A stretch of 64,000 nucleotides of DNA from CAVROP01 sp050012175 (lineage in GTDB: Bacteria > Acidobacteriota > Terriglobia > UBA7540), in the NCBI GenBank assembly GCA_050012175.1, contig JBEKHR010000007.1, forward strand, positions 97,050 to 161,049. The letters are read 5' to 3'. The position numbers and the translations under genes were made by a program. Shown here in pieces: positions 33,797-43,184 of this stretch; the stretch's first letter is position 1, and each line of letters starts with the position of its first letter. The notes beneath the pieces are model-generated. The model ran no database searches and was not told the origin of the DNA. It saw only the letters and a program-made list of their open reading frames with translations.

Positions 33797-34672
33797 CTAC
33801 CTCGCCGACCGCTGAGGACTGATGGCTTTAATTCCCGCCAGCATCCTCATCATGCGGAGGTTCCGCTTGTCGTCTCCGGGCCTGTCAATCGGCGTCTCAC
33901 AAATGAATGGAATCGACCTGAGCTTCGGGTGACAAACGATCCGGCGGAAACCCTCCTTCCCGATCTGGCCTTTCCCAATGTGCTCGTGCCGGTCGGCATG
34001 GGAGCCAAACGCCGTCTTCGAGTCATTGGCGTGAATCACCCGCAGGTTCCTGAGGCCCACCGTCGAGTCAAGGCTTTTCACCGTTTGGGCAAGGCCGGCC
34101 CGAGTGTGAACCGCGTAGCCGGCTTCGAAACTGTGCGCCGTATCCATGCAGACGCCCATGGGCAAGTCCTTGTCGACCCCGGCCACGATTTCCGCCACCT
34201 CTTCAAACGTCCGTCCGATCGCCGAGCCTTGCCCCGCCGTGTTTTCAATCAGAATCCGCAGCCCGTCGAGCTTCAGGCCGCTCGCTGCTTGCCGCACCGA
34301 ATCAATGCACGCTCTGATTCCTTGCGTCGCGGTGCTGTCTCTGGCGCTTCCGGGATGTGTAACCAGATAATCCGCGCCCAGCGCAACCGCCCGCTCAAGC
34401 TCTTTGCGGAAGGCCGCAATCGATCTCTCCCTGAGTAAGGAGTCCGCCGACGCCAGGTTGATCAGGTAGTTGTCATGAATCACCAGTGGCGACAGGCCGT
34501 AAGCGGCACGAGCTTCACGGAATCGCTCGCACTCCTCAGGCGTGGGATCCTGCGCTCTCCATCCACGAGGGTTGGCGGAGAACATCTGAAAGGTGTCACA
34601 ACCGATCTTCTTGGCGTGATGCGCCGCGTTCTCCAGCCCCCCCGCAATCGAAGTGTGAACACCCACTCTCAC
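33797..34672 (-). CDS. nfo: Deoxyribonuclease IV (endonuclease IV)
   Basis: A 291-residue AP endonuclease with a TIM-barrel fold. The family starts with GVHTSIAGGLENA, and the zinc ligands lie in the usual places: VIHDNYLINLA, LVTHPGSA, ILIENTAGQG, CMDTAHSFEAGY, VIHANDSK, DRHEHIGKGQIG and FICETP. It cuts 5' of abasic sites in base-excision repair. It is a single gene between repeat-rich gaps. Confidence 0.96.
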   Translation of the reverse strand: MRVGVHTSIAGGLENAAHHAKKIGCDTFQMFSANPRGWRAQDPTPEECERFREARAAYGLSPLVIHDNYLINLASADSLLRERSIAAFRKELERAVALGADYLVTHPGSARDSTATQGIRACIDSVRQAASGLKLDGLRILIENTAGQGSAIGRTFEEVAEIVAGVDKDLPMGVCMDTAHSFEAGYAVHTRAGLAQTVKSLDSTVGLRNLRVIHANDSKTAFGSHADRHEHIGKGQIGKEGFRRIVCHPKLRSIPFICETPIDRPGDDKRNLRMMRMLAGIKAISPQRSAR

Positions 34673-35469
34673 GCAAATGTCTCCAAGGGTTTAATCCCTC
34701 ATGTTAACAGAGCCGTTCCAAAGGGGTCAAACACACGACAAGCAGGCGAGGAAAGTCTAAAGTATGAAGTGTAAATTCTGAATTCTGAACTGATGCATCT
34801 TCTTGCCGTCTGCCTGGTGGTCATAGCTCTTCCCGTCCCTAGCGGATGCTGGAAAGCGTTCGCGAATCCGTCAGCCGACGGATTATTCCGACCCTGACCC
34901 CGAGCGAAGAGAGGGGGAAGGGGAGGAATCTCGCTCTGGAAGCGGGTAGTCGTCCCGCACAAGTTGATTCAGCCCCAAGTCCCCGGGGTCCCAGCACCAA
35001 GTCCCTTTCTTTTCAATAACATTCCCGCTTTCGCAGCGTAACTACCTTTGTTTTCTACAACATTCCAGCTTCTTCGCCGAGTTTTCCACAGCGGTCCTTT
35101 GTTTTCAATAACATTCGCGCGTCGATCGTTCAATTTTTAAAGTTACTTTATTTCTTCTTCCCTCGACCCAAGCGACATCCTGTCCAGTTTGAACCCCCAA
35201 TCTTGATTGAGCGACTGACACGTGAAACCTGACACCTGAAACCTGCCCTTCCGCTCGTCACTCGTCACTGCATCCCTAACTCCTGAATCCTGATTTCTGC
35301 TTCGCGCACAACCACACTTATTATACTAGCCTACCTACTTCCACTTGTCAAGAGACACGATGCCCCCTGGAACGGCCGACCTGCCTCGACAGCCGCGACC
35401 TGCAAGATAGGCTGAATACTGAAAACTGACTACTGATGACTGATTACTGATGGCTGATAGCTGCCCTTC
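34673..35469. repeat. 797-bp gap rich in degenerate repeats
   Basis: No gene is visible. Besides the inverted relative of the 9486-9590 repeat (listed separately), it has cctgacacctgaaacctg units (~35225-35245), cgtcactcgtcactg (~35255), and a near-continuous run of actga/gctgat units at 35410-35463. The AT-rich piece at 35130-35160 is the only compositional break. Confidence 0.6.
35004..35116 (-). repeat. Inverted relative of the 9486-9590 repeat
   Basis: Read on the minus strand, this has three AATGTTNTNGAAAACAAAGG-like units (35116-35097, ~35073-35050, ~35027-35004). The block GACCGCTGTGGAAAACTC lies between the first two, as at 9486-9590. Identity to the other copy is roughly 85% over about 90 bp by eye. 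It is a dispersed element, not a gene. Confidence 0.62.
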
Positions 35470-36015
35470 TCACTCGACGAGGTCCTTGAGAGGCAGGCTG
35501 AACCCAGGGAAAAGAGGCGATGTCAGGGAATCCGCGGCTCCCAGTGTTTTAACAGGGTCGAATCCTTTCTTTTGTCGCCGATAGATCTCGGCGGAAGGGC
35601 CGTACGGATCGATGATCCAGTATTCCTGAACGCCGAAGCGGGCATAAAGCTTCAACTTGATTGTCCTGTCGGTTTCGGCCGTGGAGGCAGAAAGGACTTC
35701 CACAACCAAGTCGGGAGCGCCCTGCACGTTTTTTTCGGTCAGCACGGAAATCCGCTCTTTAGAAACGTAGAGCAAGTCAGGTTCAACGACATCAAAGCGA
35801 GAGAAAACTACGTCGAAGGGAGCAACGAAGACCTCCCCCAGGTCATCCTCCTGGACAAATGTGGAAAGGTAACGTGTGAGCCGAGTCACAGCTCGCTGGT
35901 GCGGTCGGAAGGGTGAAGGGGTCACAAACAGTTCTCCCTCGATGATCTCGTAGCGCTTCCCATCGTTGGGCAGGCGGCAGTAATCTTCGTAGGTTAGACG
36001 AATGTCGACTGGCAT
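35470..36015 (-). CDS. Uma2-family endonuclease
   Basis: A 181-residue protein from the ATG at 36015, chosen because it starts right before the conserved RLTYEDYCRLPNDG and avoids overlap with the peptidase gene. It has a PD-(D/E)XK-type fold: YEIIEGELFVTPSP, EPDLLYVSKERI, and the active-site strand APDLVVEVLSAST. The final GVQEYWIIDP is typical of Uma2 (DUF820). These proteins are abundant in cyanobacteria and Acidobacteria; their biological role is not established. Confidence 0.88.
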   Translation of the reverse strand: MPVDIRLTYEDYCRLPNDGKRYEIIEGELFVTPSPFRPHQRAVTRLTRYLSTFVQEDDLGEVFVAPFDVVFSRFDVVEPDLLYVSKERISVLTEKNVQGAPDLVVEVLSASTAETDRTIKLKLYARFGVQEYWIIDPYGPSAEIYRRQKKGFDPVKTLGAADSLTSPLFPGFSLPLKDLVE

Positions 36016-36038
36016 GAGTATGATTATAGCACCCGCCG

Positions 36039-38081
36039 TTACCAAATCTGGCATCGTTCGTTCGCCGGCCTCACCATGACGTCGCCGGGCTTGCAATGGA
36101 AGGCCTGGGCAAACGCCGGCATGTTCGAGAGCGGCCCATTAACCCGGAAGCGCGACACGGGGTGCGGGTTGGTATTGACCATCAGGCGGGCGTACTCGGC
36201 CCGCAAGTTACTAGCCCAAATCTGGGCGTAGCCCAGGAAGAAACGCTGCGCTGACGTGAACCCGTCAATATCCGCCGGGCGCGGCTTCCCCTCCAGTGAT
36301 TTTTCGAAGGCGCGGTAAGCTATGGCCAGTCCGCCCAGGTCGCCAATGCTCTCGCCGACCACCAGTTTCCCGTTTTCGTGCAGGTTCTTTTCCACGTAGT
36401 AGCCGTCGAACTGGCTAATCACGCATCCTGCCCGGCTGTTGAAATCCTTCGCATCGGCAGGGGACCACCAGTCCTTCAAATTCCCCTGCGCATCAAACTG
36501 CCGGCCTTCGTCGTCGAACCCGTGTGACATCTCGTGGCCGATAACAACTCCCATCCCTCCGTAATTGATCGCATCGTCCGCCTTAGGGTTGAAGAAGGGT
36601 GGTTGGAGGATTCCTGCGGGGAAGACGATCTCATTCAACTGCGGGTTGTAGTAAGCGTTCACCGTGGGTGGCGTCATACCCCATTCGTCACGGTCAACGG
36701 GCTTCCCAATCTTCGCCAAGTCACGGTTGAACTCGAAGCGGTCGGCCCGAAACAGATTCTCCACATAAGGGCCGCGTTCAATCTTCAGCGCCGAGTAATC
36801 CCGCCACTTATCGGGGTAGCCGATCTTGTTCCGGATGGCTTCAAATTTGCTCAATGCCTGCTTGCGGGTTTCCGGGCCCATCCAGCTCAACGTAGAAATG
36901 TCCTCACGCAGAGCCGACTCGAGGTTGTGCACCATCTCGAGCGCGCGGGCCTTGGCTTCCGGCGGAAAGGTCTGCTTCACATATGCCTGGCCAAGCGCCT
37001 CGCCCAGTGCCCTGTCCGTGGCGCGCACGCAGCGCTTCCAGCGCTCCAGATTCTCTGTCGTGCCCGTCAGCACGGCGCCCTTAAAGTGGAAATCCTCATC
37101 CACAAACTTCGCAGAAAGAGCAGGAGCAGCCGTATTGATCAGGTGCCAGCGCAAGTAGGTCTTCCAATCCGAGATGGGAACGGACTTGAGCAGTTCTTCC
37201 ATCTCTTTGAAGAAATCAGGCGCGGCAACGTTGAGGTCGCCCTTCCCTCCCAGCGCGTTCGTGGCAAAATACTCGTCCCAGGAGAAATCGGGCGCAAGCG
37301 TCTTAACTGCCGCCGGGCTCATCGGGTGATAAACCGCCTGGGGGTCGCGTCGCTGGACTCTGGTCTGCGACGCCTGCGCAAGCTGCGTTTCGATGCTCAT
37401 TGCCGTCTTAGCCTCGGCAGCAGACTGCGCGGGGTCGTCGCCCATCAACTCAAACATCCGGGTAACGTGCTTGACGTATTCCACCCTTACCTGCTTGGAT
37501 TTCTCATCCTCTCGCGTGTAATAGTCCCGGTCCGGCAGCCCAAGCCCGCCCTGATCGATTTCCCCAATCACCTGGCTGCTGTTCTTGGAATCCTGGGTGG
37601 AGTCCACGCGAAATAAAACCCTGACGCCATAACCTTGCAGTCGCGCAACTGCGCTCTCAAGGTCCTTCCTGTCGTTGATCTTTTCGATCCGGTCGAGCTC
37701 CGGTTGAAGCGGGGTAATACCTGCCGCTTCGATCCCCTTTTCATCCATGCAACTTCCGTAGAAGTCGCCGATCTTTTGTTCGTCGCTGCCCTGCGGCGCG
37801 CTGGCGTCCTTCGCCGCAGATTCGAGAATCTGGTGCACGACTTCTTGATTTCGCTCCTGTAACTGGTCAAAAGTCCCCCACCTCGGATAAGCGGCGGGGA
37901 TGGGATTCTTCGCCATCCACCCGCCGTCGGCGTACTGGTAGAAGTCCGTGCAGGCTGCCACGCTGTTATCCAGGTTTCCGAGGTCGAAACCACTCTCCGC
38001 GCTCGAACCAGCAGGCGTTGCCGAACACAACGAAAAAGCTAAAAGCAGTAACATTGAAAAACAGAATTTGACGGATTTCAT
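36039..38081 (-). CDS. M13 family zinc metallopeptidase
   Basis: A 680-residue secreted neprilysin-like endopeptidase. The ATG at 38081 was chosen: GGGAGGGG lies just upstream and a signal peptide follows (residues 1-25, ending near SLCSATPAGS); the frame stays open 55 codons further. The N-terminal M13 domain begins FDLGNLDNSVAACTDFYQYA. The catalytic motif HEMSH is in VVIGHEMSHGFDDEG, with the third ligand in VVGESIGDLGG, and NAYYNPQLNEIVFPAGIL is present. The end, CKPGDVMVRPANERCQIW, is the usual C-x-x-W terminus. Confidence 0.95.
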   Translation of the reverse strand: MKSVKFCFSMLLLLAFSLCSATPAGSSAESGFDLGNLDNSVAACTDFYQYADGGWMAKNPIPAAYPRWGTFDQLQERNQEVVHQILESAAKDASAPQGSDEQKIGDFYGSCMDEKGIEAAGITPLQPELDRIEKINDRKDLESAVARLQGYGVRVLFRVDSTQDSKNSSQVIGEIDQGGLGLPDRDYYTREDEKSKQVRVEYVKHVTRMFELMGDDPAQSAAEAKTAMSIETQLAQASQTRVQRRDPQAVYHPMSPAAVKTLAPDFSWDEYFATNALGGKGDLNVAAPDFFKEMEELLKSVPISDWKTYLRWHLINTAAPALSAKFVDEDFHFKGAVLTGTTENLERWKRCVRATDRALGEALGQAYVKQTFPPEAKARALEMVHNLESALREDISTLSWMGPETRKQALSKFEAIRNKIGYPDKWRDYSALKIERGPYVENLFRADRFEFNRDLAKIGKPVDRDEWGMTPPTVNAYYNPQLNEIVFPAGILQPPFFNPKADDAINYGGMGVVIGHEMSHGFDDEGRQFDAQGNLKDWWSPADAKDFNSRAGCVISQFDGYYVEKNLHENGKLVVGESIGDLGGLAIAYRAFEKSLEGKPRPADIDGFTSAQRFFLGYAQIWASNLRAEYARLMVNTNPHPVSRFRVNGPLSNMPAFAQAFHCKPGDVMVRPANERCQIW

Positions 38082-38657
38082 AACCAACCCCTCCCAGGAG
38101 TCCAGTGAAACATAAGGCGTTCCGACGTTGCAAATGCTCTCGAATACGCGGGTTATGCTAGCACAGACTACCGAACCCCGTCCAAAGCGCTGCCACTCCT
38201 GTAGTGTCGATGTAGGGCCGGGGCTTGCAAAACACGCCGCGCGCAAGCCGTCCTAGGGCGGGGGCTTGCCCCAGCCGAGCCGCCCCGGCCAGGCCGCCCC
38301 GAGGGGCGGCCCCTGGAGTTTCTACATTTTTGCTGAGATTTTCTGGCTTGCGCGACTTGCCCTCTCCCCCTTGGGGGAGAGGGGAGAATGTAGGGACTCG
38401 AGAGGCCGCCCCGAGGGGCGGCCCTACATTCGAATTGGGCGCTCCTGCACCCTCGAGCTGTGCCGGGACTTTATTTGGACTCAGTCTGCTATAATCGCAG
38501 GCTTAGCAAGATGCCGAAAAAGTAGAAGTCGGGAGTCAGAATTCAGGAGACAGAAGGCAATAGGCAGCGATGATTCAATGACTCAATGAATCAATCACTC
38601 AATTCTCTTCAGCCCCTAGCACCTAGTACATAGCCCCGTTTTCTTGGGAGGCCATTC
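38082..38657. repeat. Palindrome-rich gap upstream of argS
   Basis: No gene is visible. It contains GC palindromes (gccgccccgaggggcggc near 38295 and again near 38405), the ccctctcccccttgggggag hairpin (~38360) also found at 30846 and 30949, and degenerate gactcaatgaatcaatcact units (38580-38605). The argS Shine-Dalgarno GGGAGG is at 38646-38651. Confidence 0.6.
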
Positions 38658-40649
38658 TTGTATCTGGACATCCAGCAGAGGATTCAGCAGCGATTTGTGA
38701 CTCTGGTTCGCGAGGTCTACGACCTGGATTTCGCACCCCCTGCGCTCGACTCCCCACCCTCTTTCGAGATGGGTGATCTCTCTCTGGCCGCCTGCTTCGA
38801 GCTGGCCAAACGCTTACGGCTGCCACCCCGCCAAATCGCGCAGACACTCGCTGCCCGCTTTCTGCCCATGCCGGGGGTGGAGCGTATCAGCACCGCTGGC
38901 GCAGGTTATCTGAACTTCCATCTGGACCGAGCGCAAGCCGCTGCCGGATTATTTACCCTGCGGACCTCAGGCCAGCCTTCCCTGCCCTCCCGCCAAGGCA
39001 AGGTCGTTGTAGAGCACACCAGCATCAACCCCAACAAGGCTGCCCACATCGGGCATCTGCGTAATTCGATTCTGGGCGACACCTTCGTTCGCCTGCTCAA
39101 GTTCCGAGGAAACCAGGTGGAAGTGCAGAACTACATTGACAACACAGGGGTGCAGGTCGCTGACGTGGTAGTGGGCTTTATCCACCTCGAAAAGAAAAAT
39201 CTCCAGGACGTCGAACAACTCGTCCGGGACCCAAACGTCCGATTCGACTATTTGTGTTGGGACCTCTACGCCAGAGTTTTTCAGTTCTACCAGGCAAACC
39301 AAGACGCGCTCAACCTCCGTTCAAATGCCTTGAAAGAAATCGAAGAAGGCCACGGGGAACCGGGCCGCATGGCCGACCTTATCTCCACCGCCATTGTGCA
39401 TAAACACCTGGAAACGATGCTGCGTATCAACGTGCAATACGATCTCCTGGTGCAGGAGAGCGAGATTCTGCGTCTGGACTTTTGGAAGTCCGCCTTCGAG
39501 CTGCTGAAGAAGAACGGCGCCATTCGCTACGAAGATACCGGCAAGAATGCCGGCTGCTGGGTCATGAGCCTGGCGGAATCCACTCCCGAGGAGTGCGATG
39601 AAGAGGCTGGCGAAGGGGACGTCAAAATCATCGTGAGGTCAAATGGTACTGTCACTTATGTAGGCAAGGACATCGCTTACCACCTTTGGAAATTTGCGCT
39701 GCTGGGAAAAGATTTCGGTTACGCGCTCTTTTATCGCTACCCTGACGGCCATCCGGTGTGGCGAACCACCTTGCAGGGCGAGCCCGAGGCCCCTTCCTGC
39801 GGCCACGCTTCGAGCGCCTATGCTGTGATTGACACGCGCCAGTCGTACCTCCAGAACCTGGTGAACGCGGCGCTTCATGCTCTGGGTTATCACCAACAAG
39901 CCGGCAACCTGCACCACTTCGCCTACGAAGTGGTGGGACTTTCTCCGCGCTGCGCCGAGGAATTGGGAGTGGAGCTGAGCCAGGAAGACCGGCAACGCCC
40001 CTATGTGGAAGTCTCCGGCCGGAAAGGACTGGGGGTGAAAGCGGACGATTTAATCGACACTTTGATCGCCAAGGCGTTGGAGGAAGTCCGCTCCCGCCAA
40101 ATGACCCAGGACATTGAGGAGCAGCAAACCTACGCCTGCATGATTGCCGTTGCCGCTTTGCGTTATTTCCTGCTCAAGTTCTCGCGGCGCATCATCATTG
40201 CATTCGACTTCAAGGAAGCGCTCGCTTTCGAGGGTGAGACCGGGCCATACCTGCAATACAGTGTTGTCCGGGCAAGGAACATCTTCAACAAGTTCCACGA
40301 AACTCATGCGGACTTCAAACCCCGGAGCCTTGACCGCGCCGTCGGGACTGAGGTGCTGAGGAGATTTTTCTCCAGCGACGATGGACTGGCCTATTGGGAG
40401 CTGACTCTCCTGACGGCGCAATTGGAGATGATTGTCGATCAGGCCATCGCCACCCAGGAACCCGCAGGACTCGCCAAATACGCCTTCCGACTCGCGCAAG
40501 CGTTCAACAATTTCTATCACCGCTTCCATATTCTGAGTGAGCCCGATGCCGATCGACAGCAGTTTCTCTTGTATCTGGTTCATCTCGTGAATCAGACCCT
40601 AACCTCGGCTTTGGAATTGATGGGGGTTGAAATTCCCCAGCGGATGTAA
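38658..40649 (+). CDS. argS: Arginyl-tRNA synthetase
   Basis: A 663-residue class I synthetase. It starts with a TTG at 38658, six bases after GGGAGG. The N-terminal Add-1 domain (~1-110) recognises the D-loop. The catalytic core has NPNKAAHIGHLRNS (HIGH motif, ~120-133) and FRGNQVEVQNYIDNTG. The KMSKS position is occupied by SGRKGLGVKADDL, the relaxed form seen in many ArgRS. The C-terminal DALR anticodon domain is complete (GPYLQYSVVRARNI, LAKYAFRLAQAFNNFYHR). Confidence 0.96.
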   Translation: MYLDIQQRIQQRFVTLVREVYDLDFAPPALDSPPSFEMGDLSLAACFELAKRLRLPPRQIAQTLAARFLPMPGVERISTAGAGYLNFHLDRAQAAAGLFTLRTSGQPSLPSRQGKVVVEHTSINPNKAAHIGHLRNSILGDTFVRLLKFRGNQVEVQNYIDNTGVQVADVVVGFIHLEKKNLQDVEQLVRDPNVRFDYLCWDLYARVFQFYQANQDALNLRSNALKEIEEGHGEPGRMADLISTAIVHKHLETMLRINVQYDLLVQESEILRLDFWKSAFELLKKNGAIRYEDTGKNAGCWVMSLAESTPEECDEEAGEGDVKIIVRSNGTVTYVGKDIAYHLWKFALLGKDFGYALFYRYPDGHPVWRTTLQGEPEAPSCGHASSAYAVIDTRQSYLQNLVNAALHALGYHQQAGNLHHFAYEVVGLSPRCAEELGVELSQEDRQRPYVEVSGRKGLGVKADDLIDTLIAKALEEVRSRQMTQDIEEQQTYACMIAVAALRYFLLKFSRRIIIAFDFKEALAFEGETGPYLQYSVVRARNIFNKFHETHADFKPRSLDRAVGTEVLRRFFSSDDGLAYWELTLLTAQLEMIVDQAIATQEPAGLAKYAFRLAQAFNNFYHRFHILSEPDADRQQFLLYLVHLVNQTLTSALELMGVEIPQRM

Positions 40650-40836
40650 AAAACTACCCGCTGTCATGCTGATCCCGCTCTGCGGGAGAAGCATCTCTGC
40701 AGTTCCTTTCCACGGCGAAGCGGTCAACCTCGTATGCGAACTGCCGAGATCCTTCGTCGGCCGACGGACTCCTCAGGATGACAGGAGGGGGTACACCCAT
40801 TGTTCCCACAACACACCCGAGCTCGACCATGCCACT

Positions 40837-42324
40837 TCAGATTGAAATGTCCGTCAGCAACTGGACCAGGGTTCGAACACCATGGCCGGTTGGCCCCTTC
40901 GCCATAAAGGGCTTCTCCTCATTCGACCATCGGGTTCCCGCGATATCCAGATGCACCCAGGGTGTGTCACCGGCAAACTCGCCCACGAACATCGCTCCCG
41001 TGATGGCGCCACCGTACCTTCCCCCCGTGTTGGCAAGGTCCGCGATAGAACTCTTGTAGAGGTCGCGGTAATCTTCGTCCACCGGAAGCGCCCACATTTT
41101 CTCCCCCGCCGTGGCTGCCGCCGCCAGGACTCGCTCGACCCATTCTTTGTTCCAGCCGAAAACCCCCGTGGTGGTATTCCCCAAAGCGATGGTGACGGCG
41201 CTGGTAAGGGTGGCAGCATCAATCAGCACCGTGCAGCCGAGCTGCTTTGCGTAGGTAAGTGCGTCGGCAAGAAGCAGGCGTCCTTCGGCATCCGTATTGA
41301 GGATTTCGATGGTCTTGCCGGACATTGAAGTGATGACGTCGCCGGGCTTGTAAGCTTTGCCACTGGGCATGTTCTCCGTCGCCGGGACGACGGCCGTGAC
41401 ACGGAGCTTGGGCTTCAGTTGTGCTATGGCCTGCATAACGCCGAGCATCGTGGCGCCGCCCGCCATGTCGGTTTTCTGCTCGTGCATGCTCTCGCTGGGC
41501 TTGATGGAGATGCCGCCGGTGTCAAATGTGATCCCCTTACCCACCAAGCCGATCACCGGCGTCTGTGGCGCGTCCGGCGGTGCGTACCGCACCACGATGA
41601 GCTGCGGTGGCTCTTCGCTGCCCTGCGCCACCGCCCAAAACGCTGCCATCTTCAAAGCCCGAATCTCATCCGGGCCGAGAATCTGGCACTCGAGGCCGAA
41701 ACGCTTCGCCATTTCCTTCGCCTGCTGGGCCAGGAGCGTCGGCGTCATTTGGTTGGAAGGCTCGTTGACCAGATGACGTGTAAAGTTCTGGGCCTCGGCA
41801 AGAATCCGGCCTCGCTCCCGGGCGGCCTGCGCCTCCTCGCCCGGTGGGCTGGAGAGTACCAGGTCAAGCCGGTCGATCCGGCGTGGGTCGGTGCGCTCGG
41901 TCTTGTACCGATCCGGGTCATAATCCGCAAGTAAGGCGCCTTCCACGACGGCCTGAATGCATTCCGACTCCGACCCCGACCCGTGCACAACCCAGGCCAT
42001 GTCGCGAACCCCGCGGCCCCTCAGGTAGCGCACCGCTGTGCCTGCAAGGCGACGCCGCTGCGCGCTATTGAACTTCTCCTTCTTCCCTGCCCCCGCCACC
42101 AATAGCTTCGCCGCTACCAATCCCGGCGGGCGATGAATCAGCGTACACTCGTAAGCCTTGCCCGAAAGCTCACCTGTAGATTGCAGCTCTTGCAAAAGGC
42201 TATGGGATTCGGAGGGTAGCCGCTCCACACTCCCGCTGGATGCCGGGGACCCTTCAAAAGAAAAAGTCACCAGCGCAGAACTGGAGAGTTGCGCGAGAGG
42301 CTCGTGCCGGAATTCAATAATCAC
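40837..42324 (-). CDS. pepA: Leucyl (cytosol) aminopeptidase
   Basis: About 495 residues from a GTG at 42324 that has GAGGAG ten bases upstream; the open frame goes 27 codons further into an intergenic repeat, so that extension is probably not translated. M17-family domains: an N-terminal macro-like domain and a C-terminal catalytic domain (~from residue 170). The signature NTDAEGRLLLADAL is intact, with metal ligands in GKGITFDTGGISIKPS and TDMAGGATMLG. It is a cytoplasmic hexameric manganese/zinc peptidase for peptide turnover. Confidence 0.95.
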   Translation of the reverse strand: MIIEFRHEPLAQLSSSALVTFSFEGSPASSGSVERLPSESHSLLQELQSTGELSGKAYECTLIHRPPGLVAAKLLVAGAGKKEKFNSAQRRRLAGTAVRYLRGRGVRDMAWVVHGSGSESECIQAVVEGALLADYDPDRYKTERTDPRRIDRLDLVLSSPPGEEAQAARERGRILAEAQNFTRHLVNEPSNQMTPTLLAQQAKEMAKRFGLECQILGPDEIRALKMAAFWAVAQGSEEPPQLIVVRYAPPDAPQTPVIGLVGKGITFDTGGISIKPSESMHEQKTDMAGGATMLGVMQAIAQLKPKLRVTAVVPATENMPSGKAYKPGDVITSMSGKTIEILNTDAEGRLLLADALTYAKQLGCTVLIDAATLTSAVTIALGNTTTGVFGWNKEWVERVLAAAATAGEKMWALPVDEDYRDLYKSSIADLANTGGRYGGAITGAMFVGEFAGDTPWVHLDIAGTRWSNEEKPFMAKGPTGHGVRTLVQLLTDISI

Positions 42325-42339
42325 AGCGCATTGACTCCT

Positions 42340-42413
42340 CGACGGTAGGTCGTATGTGGTAGGTGGTAGGTGGGGAAAAGCACCCCCCCACATACCACCT
42401 ACCACATACCGCC
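42340..42413. repeat. Inverted repeat between smpB and pepA
   Basis: Units of gtatgtggtaggtggtag (~42352) are mirrored by ataccacctaccacatac (~42392-42411) around a run of gggg/cccc. It could form a strong hairpin between the two minus-strand genes. Confidence 0.6.
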
Positions 42414-42896
42414 CTAAGTGTGCCGCCTGCGGTGTTCGCGGATGTCCTGTTGGACTTCTCTTTCGATGGTCCGCCGTCGCGAAGTCTCCCGGTGGTCGAA
42501 AACATTCTTGCCTTTGGCCAGCGCAATCTCGAGTTTGATCATGTTGTTCTTCAGGTAAACGCGCGTGGGGATGAGCGTGAAACCCCTTTCCTGCGTGCGC
42601 CCCGTGAGCTTGTCAATTTCCTGGCGGTGCAAAAGCAGGCGCCGGTCCCGCAGCGGGTCGTGGTTAAAACGGCTGCCCGCCGCATAAGGGCTGATGTGGC
42701 AATCGATCAACCACACCTCGTGGTTCTTGACCACCGCGTAACTGTCCTTCAGATTGACCTTGCCCTCTCGAACCGACTTCACTTCCGTCCCCGTCAGCTC
42801 GACACCGCTCTCGAACCTCTCCAGCAAATGATAGAGATGTGGCGCCTGGCGGTTAACCGCAAAGTTCTTTGGGGCCGGGTCCGCTGCCTTTCCCAC
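42414..42896 (-). CDS. smpB: SsrA-binding protein SmpB
   Basis: A 160-residue partner of tmRNA in trans-translation. It begins with a GTG at 42896, with GGGAG upstream. The beta-barrel core has FESGVELTGTEVKSVREGKV (~residues 28-47) and SYAVVKNHEVWLID, then SRFNHDPLRDRRLLLH. The basic tail (KGKNVFDHRETSRRRTIERE) is the part that enters the ribosomal A site. No ssrA gene is in the window. Confidence 0.96.
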   Translation of the reverse strand: MGKAADPAPKNFAVNRQAPHLYHLLERFESGVELTGTEVKSVREGKVNLKDSYAVVKNHEVWLIDCHISPYAAGSRFNHDPLRDRRLLLHRQEIDKLTGRTQERGFTLIPTRVYLKNNMIKLEIALAKGKNVFDHRETSRRRTIEREVQQDIREHRRRHT

Positions 42897-42995
42897 AACA
42901 CGCTCCCTTGTAAATTTCGACGTATCCCAAAAACTAAAATGTTAGCACATGCGAAGCTTCCGCGCACATGAAGCGCTCTTCCCACGAAAACTCCC

Positions 42996-43024
42996 TTGTC
43001 AAATCACCGCGCTTTCGATATGAT
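42996..43024 (+). promoter_or_regulatory. Promoter of the initiator tRNA gene
   Basis: TTGTCA at 42996-43001, a 17-base spacer, then TATGAT at 43019-43024. The tRNA begins 6 bases after the -10, so the primary transcript starts at or very near the mature 5' end. Confidence 0.75.
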
Positions 43025-43029
43025 GTGTT

Positions 43030-43108
<79 letters not shown>

Positions 43109-43147
43109 GCAATCATAAAGTTACGGGTCATCAGCAAGAACCTTCGA

Positions 43148-43164
43148 GTACAAATTGGTACAAC
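43148..43164 (+). promoter_or_regulatory. Candidate integrase arm-binding site, left
   Basis: GTACAAATTGGTACAAC, a pair of GTACAA half-sites in direct orientation, 40 bases inside the left att repeat. A near match lies 84 bases inside the right end at 57189. The shared motif at both ends of the element suggests integrase or excisionase binding. Confidence 0.45.
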
Positions 43165-43184
43165 CGGGGCCAGCAATGGCCCCC

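Noticed and set aside
36534..37616. 360-residue ORF opposite the M13 peptidase gene
   Set aside because: Antisense shadow; the peptidase strand has complete motifs.
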